64,000 bases of DNA from Dastarcus helophoroides (taxonomy: Eukaryota > Arthropoda > Insecta > Coleoptera > Bothrideridae): positions 27,329,629 to 27,393,628 of the forward strand of contig CM053327.1 in the NCBI GenBank assembly GCA_028583605.1, read 5' to 3'. Numbering within the stretch: position 1 is the stretch's first letter; the number at the start of each line of letters is the position of its first letter. Positions 24,401 through 36,400 of the stretch are shown here, in pieces. The notes under the pieces are model-generated. The model had not been told where the DNA came from and did not search any database. It saw only the letters and a list, made by a program, of their open reading frames with translations. Both the position numbers and the translations under genes were made by a program.

Positions 24401-27400
24401 AGATAAGTTAAAATTTTCAATAAATAATTCTCAACATTTTCCAAAAATAAACATTTTTCCAGAAACTGTTGATTTTATTAAAATTTCTAATTTTGATAAA
24501 GTGAATAAATTTTGAGAAAATAAAAAAATTAGAAAAAAAATCCCTAATTTAGATAAAAAGGCGAGTTTTGACAAATTAGTAAAATTTTCCGAAAATGTCT
24601 TATCTCATATAATTTGTATCTTTTTATTTAAATTTTGACATACTTACTCTAACATATTTACTAGAGAAAAAAGTTGAAATTCCAAGGAAATATTTCACTT
24701 GAAATTACCAACAAATTTGTTTTTTCGAAAGTTTCATTGTGTTTGCGAAAATTTTGACCTGAATTCAAGAAAATATGTCTATCTTCGTTTTCACATCCTA
24801 CTCGCAGTGCTCCAGTGCTCCAAGGGTATGCGGGTGGACTACTACTTTTTACATAAAGAAATTTGGCCAAAGTTATTGAAATAGGAGGAAAAAGAAGAAT
24901 CTTTAGAAAAAATTCGAAGTTTCAAGAAGCAAAAAATCGAAATTTCAAGGAACTAGAACATTAGAATTTTGTTTCAAAACCTGGAGAAAGTTGAGCTTAA
25001 AAAAAAGAATAATTTATTAATTTTCAGTTTAGAAAAAAAGTCGAAATTTTGGTAAAAGTTAAAAATTTGAGAAAAAAGTTGAAATTTCCAACAGAAAGGG
25101 GAATTTGAGAGGGTCGAATTGTAGGAAAAAGTCGAAATTTCCAATAGAAACTAAATTTTTGAGGAAAAAAAGTCGAATCTAGGAAAGTCAAAATTTCTAA
25201 CAAAATTTTGAGAACAAAAGTAAAATTTTGGAATTTTGAAAAGACAACGAATTACGAGAATAAATCAAAATTTAGAGGAACATTTTAATTAAAAAAATAA
25301 GAGAGATTTTGAGAAAAATCGCAAATTTCTGAATAAATTTTGAGAAAAAAAATTTCTAAATTATCAGAAAAAGAATGAACTTAAAAATACGAATCAGGGA
25401 AAGTAATAGTTTGATATAAACGAAACTGGAAAGAAGAATGTTTAAAAGGAAGTGAAACTTTGAAGATAAAACTGCAGAAAAAGCTAACATTCAGAAAAGA
25501 AATCTGAAATTTTATAGAGAAAGTCAAGTTTCAAAAATAGAACAATTTTAAAATAACAGTTTCAATTTCAATAATAAAAATTGAAATATTTGCAAACTGG
25601 CTAGCATAAATGTTAGATAAAATTAATAAACAGTTTTCAAGTTTAAAAAACAGTCAAAAGTTTGAGCAAAAACTCGTAATTTTGGGTACAAAGTCAACAT
25701 TTAAGGAAAAAAGTCGAAATTTCCAACAGAAAGCAAAAATGTTGGGAAAAAATCGAGCTTTGGAACTAAAATGTAAATTATGAAAAAAGACGAATTTTTC
25801 AGATTAATTTAAAACTTAAGAAAATGCCAATTTAAAAAAAAGAAAGTTTGATAATTATGACAAAATGTCCAAATGATGATTTTTGAGAAAACAATTTTCG
25901 AATTCTTCAAATTAAGACTAAATTTAAAAAAGAGACAAAATATCCAAGAGAAAGTAATATTTTGAGTTGCGGATAAATGTCTAAATTTTCAAAAATTCAT
26001 ATTTATAACAGTAGATTCTCAAAAAGAACCGAATTTTCAGAAGATTTTTCAAAAGGAAGGAAATTTAGAGGGAAAAAATAAATTTAAAAAAAAATTGGGA
26101 AAAAGGCGGAAGAAGAGAAAGTCAAATTTCAATAATAGTCGAATTTGGAAAAGAAAATTTTGAAATACAAATCTTGTCCCCTGAAACCAAGTAAGATTAA
26201 AACACACAGCAAAGGTTGCTCTAACGCGTTTCTAAAGCCAAGCTATCATCTTCAGAGAGATACTGTTTCAGGGGACAAGATTTGTATTTCAAAATTTTCT
26301 TTTCTAAATTTGTCTACTTTTGAAATTTGACCTTCTCTTCTTTTGCCATTTTCCCAATTTCGTCTTTTTGTTTCGGTTTTTTATAGATAACCAAAGACCA
26401 GTCCGTTCCATCAAAATAAAAAAAGAAAATTTTGAATAAGTCGAAATTTCGGGAAAAAGTCAAAATTTAGAAAAAAAATCAAAATTTCTTATAGAAGATT
26501 AAATTTAAAAAAAATCCATTTACTATATAAACAAGAGGAATTTTTACAATACGTCATTTACGGAGAAAGATTATTTTAAAAAAGAGAAAAGTGGCAACAT
26601 TTCTAAAGAAGGAATTTTGAGAAAAAATAAATTCGAAATTTTCAGGAGGAAAGACGAAGTTAATCAGAGAACGTATCATTCTGAAAACAAATAAAAATAA
26701 CCAAAAAATTTTGAGAAAAAAAATAGGAACATTTTCTTGACAAGAGGAAATTACGGGAAAGAATTCGAAATTTGAAGAAACATAAAAGGTTGAATTTCGA
26801 GATAAAAATCGTTGCGGGAAAAAAGGCCAAAATTTGAGAAACATGTTCAGAATTACAGATTTTAAACAGAAAGGATTTCAAAAGAGTCTAATTTTCAGGA
26901 GATGGAAGAAAATTTCGAAAACAGATCAATTTTAGAAAGTAAAACCCAAATTTCCAGAGAAAAATCAAAATTTAGTAAAAAAATCGAAATTCAAAAGAAG
27001 AAAACGCCGAAAATGTTCTAAAGAAAATAAACTTTCGACAATAAAAGGACGAATTTCGAAAAGAAAATCGAATCGAACAAAGCCCAAATCTGGGAGAACA
27101 GTCGAACTTTTTTAGAAACAGTCAAATTTCGAAATAAAATCGAAGCTTCAGAAGTCGAATTTTAATTATAAAGTCAAAATCGGGGAAAGACGAAGTTTAA
27201 AATAATATGCGAGATTTCTAGAAAAAAATCCTTTTTACTGTAATTTTGGTGGAACGGACTGGTCCTTGGTTATCTTCAAAAATTGAAATACAAATCTTGT
27301 CCCCAAAAAAGATTAAAAAACACAACAAAGGTTTCTATAGCCAAGCTATAATCTTCAGAGAGATATTGTTTCAGGGGACAAGACTTGTATTTCAATTTTT

Positions 27401-30400
27401 GAAGATAACCAAGGACTAGTATGTTGCACAAAAAAAAAGAAAATTTTGGAAAAAAAATCGACATTTTGAGAAAAAGTCAAAATTTACAAAAAAAAAGTGC
27501 AAATTTCCTAGAGAAGATCAAATAAAAAAAATCCTGTATGAATAAGGAGAATTTTTAAAATACATCATTTATGGAGAAATATCATTTTAAAAAAGAGAAA
27601 AGTGGCAACATTTCTAAAGAACGAATTTTGAAAAGAAATGAATTCGAAATTTTCAGGAAGAAAGACAATGTTAATCAGAGAACGTATCATTTTGAAAACA
27701 AATAAAAATAACCAACAAAAAAGACGAATTTTGAGAAAAAAATAATTCTTTTTCTTGACAAGAGGAATTACGGAAAAGAATTTGAAATTTGAAGAAACTT
27801 GAAAGGTTAAATTTCGAGATAAAAATCGTTTCGGAAAAAAACCAAATTTTGAGGAACATGTTCAGAATTACAGATTTTAAACAGAAAGGATTTCAAAAGA
27901 GTCTAGTTTTCAGGAGGTAGAAGAAAATGTCCAAAACAGATGAATTTTTAAAGTAAAATCCAAATTTCGAGAGAAAAATCAAAATTTGGTGAAAAAATCA
28001 AAATTCAAAAAAAGAAAACGCCGAAATTTTCTAATAAAGCAGAATTTCGACAAAAAAAGACGAGTTTCGAAAAGAAAATCCAATCCAAAAAGTTCAAATT
28101 TGGGGAGAAGTCGAAATTTGTTAAGAAAAGTCGAATCTCGAAAAAAAATCGAACCTAAAAGTGGAATTTTGATTACAAAGTGAAAATCAGGGAAAGACGA
28201 AGTTTGAAATAGAAGCGAAATAGAAGCGAAATTTCTAGAAAAAAATCCTTTTTACTGTAATTTTGGTGAAACGGACTGGTCCTTGGTTATCTTCAAAAAT
28301 TGAAATACAAATCTTGTACCCTGAAGTAAAGAAAGATTAAAAAACACAACAAAGGTCGCTCTAACGCGTTTCGATAGCCAAGCCATCATCTTCAGCGAGA
28401 TACTCGCGGTAGAGCAACCTTTGTTGTGTTTTTTAAAGTAAGGTGCTTGAGCCTTGCACCCCTCCTCTGCCTCATGCAATGAAAAGTAATATTATTCAGT
28501 AAACAGCATTGAAATACAAATCTTATCCCCTGAAACCAAGAAAGATTAAAAAACACAACAAAGGTTCCTCTAACGCATTTCGATAGCCAAGCTATCATCT
28601 TCAGCGAAATACTCGCATTAGAGCAACCTTTGTTTTGTTTTTTAACCTTTCTTAGTTTCAGGGAATAAGGTTTGTATTTCAATCCTGTTTACTGAATAAG
28701 ATTACTTTTCATTGCATGAGGCAGAGGAGGGGTGCAAGGCTCAAGCATCCTACTTTTCCGCGCCATGCCTATGTCTGGAAACAGCAATTCATCCTTTTTA
28801 AGTAATCTTGAAATGATAGTTTAAATTTTGAAAACAAGTCGAAATTATAAGTAAAAAGTTAAAATTTTGCGAAAAAAGTCGGCATTACCAACATAAAGTA
28901 AAATTTTGAGAAAAAAGTGAAATTTTTGGGATTAAAATGTAAATTATGAATGAGATTAATTTAAAATTTTAGAAAAGGCCAATTTAAAAAAATAAGAAAT
29001 TTTGGTAAATCTGACGAAATGTCTAAAGGGCGATTTTTCAGAAAATAAACTTTGAATTCTTCAGAAAAAGACTGAACCTAAAAAAGGGACGATTTTTAAA
29101 AAAAAGGTATCAAAAACTCTACTCAGTAATACATTTTCCATTTTGCTAGATGACCTTTCTGACAATTTTACGGTTCCAGGCTTCTGCCACGTATTGAAAA
29201 AATATGAACCAAATGCAATTTCAGATCATCATCTTTAGAAATAGTTTGGCCATTCAAAGAGTTTTGTAAATTTGGAAATAAGTGTGGTGGCGTAAGATTG
29301 GGTATCTAAGATGAATGTGACGACCAGAGACTAATGACACTTTTAAATCGACCTCCAATAATTTTTTCTTCTTTTTACGTGCCACCTTCACGATGAAAGT
29401 TGGCAATCATCATTGCGATACGGATCTTCGAAGTTGCATTCCGGAATAACTGATTGGAGCTGCATCTGAACCACTCTCTGAGGTTTCTCAGCCATGACAT
29501 CCTCCGTCTGTCGGTGCTCCATTTACCCTGAATCTTCCCCTGCATGATCAATTGTAGCAGTTGGTATTTATCTGCACGCAAAACTTGGCCTAGATACTGC
29601 AACTTCCTCGTTTCACTGTATCAATCCTTTCCTTTTCCTTGCCCATTCTTCAAAGCACCTGATCGTTGCTGACCTTATCGTTCCATGAGATCCTCAAGAT
29701 ACGTCGATGCGCTCACATCTGGAATGCCTCCAGCTTATTTATTGATTTCTTATTTTTTATTTGAGGTCCACGTCTTCACCCCAAATTTTTACTTGTTATC
29801 AAAAATGTGTGGTCTCGTTCTCGTGTTGTGATGTGTGGCTGATAGTGTAAAATTGGAGATCAAAGATTAATAGGACAAAACTTTCCAATTAAAGTCCAAT
29901 AATTTTTTACTTGTTACTAAAAATTTGGTTGTCTTATGGAAAATTTTGCTTGATGACTTCCATCGATAATTTATTAATAGTACACATTTGAATTGAGCAC
30001 CTGGTTCGTTGGGAACAGGGCAAAAGGCGCAACACATTTAAATTAATCTGGTTAACAGGATAATCGTTTTTGTTTTTGCAAAAAATGGTAATCTGATGGT
30101 GTAAGATCAGGGATGGATGTGACACTTCCCAAACAAACTTCAGTAATTTTCGACGCGTTACCGAAGATAAGTGTGGTCTCGTATTGTAATGGTAGTACAT
30201 GGTTGCCATATACTTTATAAATACTGAAAGCTTTTGCTTGATGGCCTCATCATCATCATCAAAAATTGAAATACAAAGCTTGTCCCCTGAAACCAGGAAA
30301 GATTAAAAAACACAACAAAGGAGCAACCTTTGTTGTGTTTTTTAATATTCTTTGGTTTCAGGGGACAAGATTTATATTTCAATGTTTAAAGATAACCAAG

Positions 30401-33400
30401 GACCAGTCTGTTCCACCAAAATTATGATCATTATCATCAATCAGCTGTTTTCGTCCACTGCTGATTATAAGTCTCCCGTAGTAAATTCCATACCCTCCTG
30501 TCCTGAACTGCGTTCATCCTGTTGGAATGTTGTCCGACCATCAGATTGGTGGTATTCCTTTGCTGCAGAATGCATCGGCTCGCGGGCTCCACTTTGTCAC
30601 GTTTTTCGTCCATCTCTCCTCATGGAACCTGGCTAGGTGTCCTGCTCAGTTCTATTTAAGAGTAGTAATCTTCTCGATGACGTCGATTACTTTAGTTCTT
30701 TCCCTTATATTGGTGTTAGGAACTCTATCTCTTAGAGATAGACCTAGCATTGCTCTCTCCATAGCTCTTTGTGCAACTCTGATTTAATTCGCAGTCCGTC
30801 TTGTTAGGGTTAAAGTTTCGGCGCCATATGTCAGCACAGGTATAATACACTGGTTAAAAACTTGCCATTTAAGGCAGATGGGGATATCTGATTTTAAAAT
30901 ATGGCTTAACTCTTCGAAGGCTGCTTATGTCAGTCCGATCCTTCTTGCCAATTCACAGGTTTAGTTGTCTCTACCCAAGCGAATCGCATGGCTCAGATAC
31001 TTAGATGAGTGAACTTGTTCTATTTTTGAGTTGTGAGAGTTAAGCAAGTACTATCAACCAGATTAATCATGAATATAGTTTTGTTGATGTTAATACTCAG
31101 ACCCAGTTTCTCGGAAACTTGTTCTAGCTCCTGTAACATCGTTTGCGCTTTATCAAGACATTCTCTAACCTATATTATGTCGTCACCGAATCGCAGATGG
31201 TTTAGTTTTTCGCCGTTAATGTTGATCCCAAGGTTTTTCATGTTATCTCTTTTGAACATATATTCTAGTAGGATTGTAAACATCCTGGGGGAAACAATAT
31301 ATCTCTGTCGCACACCTCTTTCTATCGTGAAGTTTGGAGTGTCTTCATGCAGCCTGATGAAAGTAGTTGCATTTTTGTACACTTGCCTAACGATGTCTGT
31401 GTAACGATGGTCAATTCTGCAGTCAGCCATAGCCTTGAACATTACACTGTGGTCGATCGTGTCAAAGGCCTTTTCGTAGTCGATGAAGAGAAGAACTAAA
31501 GGTTTGTTATATTCCACACATTTTTTGATGAGGATCTTGGTTGAATGAGGGTGGTCATTAACGCCGGCACAGAATCCGCCCTGCTCCCGTGGTTGGTAGA
31601 AATCTAGCTTCGCTGTCAGCCTTTTAGTTATGATACTCAAGAACAAATTTAAACAACTGTAAGAGTAGGTTGATAGGTCGATAGTTTTGGATCTTTGCTA
31701 TAGGGCTCACCCTAGTTTAACTAATTTTAAATTGAACCTATTTCAACTGTCCTATCTGGTTTGTTGGAGGTAAATCAAAATGTACAATAGATTTATAATT
31801 CATCTGGATAACAGGACAATAGTTTTTTGTTCTTTGAAATAAATTGTAATCTGATGATGTAAGGTGAGGGGTATATGGTGGATTTGACAACACTTCTCCA
31901 CCAAGCTCCACTTTTCACGTGTTTACCAAGAATGTGTGTGATTGTAATCTTGTGACTACAAAAATTTTTGCCTGATGACTTCCTCCGATTCAATCAATTA
32001 ACTGAATTGATCGTCTGATTCGTCGGAAATAGGTTGAAATACCTAATTTATCAGGTTAACAGGAACATCGTTTTTTGGTGAAATTTAAATTATGTTACGA
32101 TTTGTCTTAATTGAACAAGCATGAACTGTAATCATTTTAATGGTAATGGAAAGTAGCCAACATTTCAAATTGTGCTGTACATTTAACCAATCAATTCGAG
32201 CACTCTGATGACTTTGATTGTTGTTCTTCATCAACTTCATTTGGTCCACCACACGTTGATCGTCTTTGAATCAGAAATCTTCAGAATGGAATTTTGCAAA
32301 ACAATTCTCAAACGTGGTGTTGGTTGCCAAAACGAGCACTAACCAACACCATCTATTACCGGTTCTTCACTCTCGCCGAAGGTTTTGTCGAGACATTTAA
32401 CAGGACAAATTTAACTGCGAAGGCTAATCTACCCTCTCCCTCGCACTCTCGGTTATCGTGCTCGTTTCCTTTGACTCACATCTAAAAACCGACTCGACAC
32501 GGAGCACTTCCGAGGCGAACGGAGACAAAGCGAGTCAAAACCAACGTAGCTTCCACATTCTCGCGCTCGAGTTCCACCGTATCATCTCGACGATGAGTGA
32601 AGAGCTGGCATATCAAGAATGAAAGTTCTTTTTGAGACTTGAAGATGCCGCTTCAACGTGGCGGGAAAATTATTTGAATTTGAATAAGTATCATCAACGA
32701 GTAAACTTGTGGGCCATTAAATTCCACAGTTTGGAACGAGTTGCCGGTAATCGTATCTTTGGCAGTTTTCAGAGCATTGACACTTTCCTCTTTCCTTGGC
32801 TTTAAGTCCAATTACTAGTTTTAATTGAACATTTGGCTGTTTATCCCCTAGGTGATTCTCAAGGCGACCAAGTCGATTACCTTTCTCTCGTTAATTCGAT
32901 TACATACTTGCCACTGATGATGCCTTGCAGACGTCAAGGTGTTTTTAGAAATGATGATTAAAAAATTATTAAAAAAACACGATTTCTGAGCCAAATGCAT
33001 TACCCATTCAAATTTTTGTAATAATAGAAAATAGTGAGATTGAATTTAATAAAGATTCTGACAGTATTACACTAATATTTGCGTGTAGAGCATATTTCTT
33101 ATACCAGGGATTTCTATGAATGCTTGTCCTTCTTAACAACAAGATGAAGATGTAGATTTTCAAAATCACTTATAAATACTTAATGTAAGTAATTGTCAAT
33201 ACCTCTACATTTATTACAGATATCTCAAGATGTAGTCAAATTAGTTCCTTTACCATTTAAGTAATTTTTACGCTTTCTCCTCATCAGCAGGAAGATGTAA
33301 GAACATTTTTTCTTTGACACATGTTGAATCAAATTCGAGAAAGTACAAAAAGCAATTTGTCTAATACATATTTGTTAACAAAAAGTTTGAAATCTGTATT

Positions 33401-36400
33401 AGACAAATTGGTCTTTGTACTTTCTCGAGTTTGATTCAACATTTGCCAAAGAAAAAATGTTCTTACATCTTCCTGCTGATGCACAGAACTCAAAAATTTT
33501 AAATGAATATTTTTCAGTTCATTATCGCTAGTTTGTAAAATATTTTTTCTCGATCTACTCTAGGGTACATTGAGAAAGCGCACGCATTGGCACGCATTTG
33601 TACAAATCATAGTAAAATCTTACGCTAAATTTCTCGCATATTCGTGTATTTATTTAAAAATTGCATCATTCAACTTTCACAGAACGTAAGTCAAGTCGGG
33701 CTGGCCACATTTAGAAAAACAGGAAATTTGTGCTATGAGATAATTTAATAATTACCGTTACCTACATGGTTTAAAAATAACAAAAACAAACGTCCACATT
33801 AGGCGTAATATGCAAATATTGAAATATTATTGAGTCGCCCTGAACAACGCGGAAATTCCTTGGTTTGTCTTAAAGAGTGAAAAACTTGCCTCCTTTGGAC
33901 AACAGAAACAACAATTGGTTTGATTCAGCGAAGGCATCACAACTAATAGAGAATTTGGTCACTATTGAAAAGTAGACAGAAGCTGCAACAATAGTAATTT
34001 CGTTTTCTCGAAATTCTAATTTTAATTTTTAATTTCATTTACACGAAGGTTCAAGTCGTAACTGCCGTAAATATAAATTATTGAGATTGTTATTAATAAA
34101 TGTAGTTTGTTTTCTGGACTTATTCAAGAGAAATGTGGATTTTTTCTGGAAATGTCCAAAACTTAATAAGCTTCAACTAAGTAACGGGTTAATTAATAAA
34201 TTTCTAAATGAAAGCAGAAATTTAAGGCCAAGGTTTGGAATTAAAACAGAAATTTTGATAGAAAACTTTGGAAATTATAGAAAACAACGAATAGTTGACC
34301 ATGCTGCAACATGTTGTTTGCAAGGAAGCTGTATTTTCTTAGCTTTCATGGTGAACACGCCACTGTGGGTGACTAGTCAACCAACTGAAGAACTGTCAAA
34401 ACTGTAAACACTTATAAGAGGAAAATCAGGAAATTTGGATCGATCGGTAGCGACCTTGAAATAAATCGTTTAAGAATTTACATCTTACAATTTACATAAT
34501 TATATTCAGCGAAGACACATAAAGAGTAACCTTTCGACATTTAAGCGAGTGTGCAAACCCGGTAAAAATGGAAAGTGGAATCCTGCAAGGCGAAATACCA
34601 GCGGTCACCGAAGAGAAAAGGGAAATATGGACAAGGCTTGAGGTGTTACGCCAGACCATACATACTTATGTACGCAAAAGCGATCGGTTTTTTTTTTGTA
34701 ATGACTACAATATCAGCATCGCTTAAAAGCGAGCAAATTTGAAAAGTGTCCCAGATATCGGTCTTTCACCTGCATACATGCAAATACATACACACCCTGC
34801 CTTTCTTTTGTGGTGATCTTGATCAATGTGCGGTTGAAATTGTTGGTTAAGCCCATGCGGAAATTCTATACAAACGAAATTGTCATTGTTGCTAAATATA
34901 TTCAAATTCGGTCTCGTCTTGATTACAGTTGTACCATTTAGCATGTACCATTTAATACAGGACCCCTTATAACATAAAATTGCATCAATTTGTTGGGTGA
35001 AATTGCCATTGTTAATGCATGTCTATGACCTAAACAACAGAACAGTGTTTATCTGTGTACATTTAAATTTATATCAATGTGTGGTAACTTATTAGTTTTG
35101 ATCTTGAAATTTTGAAAATAATGTTCAAGTTCTCAAGATTAAGGTCGAAATTTTAAAATCTGAATTTCAGGTTTAAACCTGATTATTTTTATTTTCTAAT
35201 TTGGACTTAAGTCCAAACTAGAAAATAAAAATTGAATAAGTGCCAAAATTTCGAGAATACAAGTCGAAGTTTCGAAACATGATCTTAATTTCTCAACTTC
35301 TTTCTATCAAAATTGCAAGTTTAAGCTAATAACTGGTTAGCTATGCGAATTGTGAGTTTCTTTTGAATTTTTTGATTGAAATGTAACACTTCAACTCTAA
35401 ATTTTTTACTGTTTTCCATCTAACATTATGATCGTAAGTTCGATCTTATTTATTATAAACAAACCTTTTTTTCTAAATTACATGTCAATATTAGTTTTTC
35501 GTTCGATTAAAACTTCCAAATTTGAAATTTTTCCACCAATTTTGATTTCATTTTTAAAATGCTAGTCTTGATTTGCAAATGTCGATTTTTCTCGAAACTA
35601 GTTTAAACTCGAAAGTTTTTTACAATACAAATTGCAAGTTTTTTTAAAAGTTCGACCCCTTTACCATACTGAAAATTTCGAGTAGGAACATGAGTTTTAC
35701 TAGATTATTTATTATTATCATATTATATATATTATAATTTCCAAACATTTTGATTATAACTTTAATTTTGTTTAATGTCGATTTTTTTACTGCTATTTCG
35801 AAACATCAACTTTTTCATAATTTCAAATAACTCGAACTTATTTCTATCATTTCTAGTTTCTTTTCGAATTTTCAACTTAAACCCAACATTACTATATATT
35901 TCCATTTTTTTGTTTTTATAAATTTTAGGTGTTTTTAATACTTTTGCTCTAGTCTTGAAATTATTACTTTCTTCTCGAAATTCTTTAGGTCTAAATTGGA
36001 TTTTAAAGGTTAAATTTTTTCTACCTGTGATGCTTTTCTCAAGCAATTGATTTTTGGGTCGAAGTGCCGAAAATAATCACCAAAGGTTGTGGTGGAACGG
36101 TCCTTGGTTATCTTCAAAAAATGAAATACAAATCTTATTCCCTGAAACCAAGAAATATTAAAAACACATCAGAGGCTGCTCTAACGCGTTTCGATAGTCA
36201 AGCTGTGATCTTCTCTCTGAAGATGATACCGTGGCTATCGAAAAGCGTTAGAGCAACCTCTGTTGTATTATTTAATATTACTTGGTTTCAGGGGACAAGA
36301 TTTGTATTTCAATTTTTGAAACACAATTGAAATACAAATCTTGTCCCCTGAAACCAAGAAAGATTAAAAACACAACAGAGGTTGCTCTAACGCGTTTCGA

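Larger units (their letters stand above)
29240..32090. repeat. Interrupted satellite-like repeat region, units about 240-290 bp
   Basis: Similar blocks recur: GGTAATCTGATGGTGTAAG at about 30086 and a variant at 31846; GGTTAACAGGATAATCG, GGATAACAGGACAATAG and GGTTAACAGGAACATCG at about 30050, 31805 and 32053; GCTTGATGACTTCC and variants at about 29949, 30236 and 31967; GTGTGGTCTCG at 29807 and 30171. The array is broken up by RTE-like fragments and a family A copy. Confidence 0.6.

Noticed and set aside
28392..28682. Recurring peptide such as MIAWLSKRVRATFVVFFNLSWFQGTRFVFQF in several frames (also 7306, 13818, 36064)
   Set aside because: It is the translation of the family A arm, which is palindromic and repeated. 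The frames are opened and closed by arm mutations and have no gene context.
34081..34407. 108-codon frame on the + strand
   Set aside because: No recognisable family, no promoter or splice evidence; the start overlaps AT-rich sequence. Left as part of an unassigned block.
33560..35050. Possible tRNA or 5S genes in the non-repetitive blocks
   Set aside because: No GGTTCGAATCC-like B box with matching arms was found by eye. A tRNAscan run would be needed to exclude them fully.
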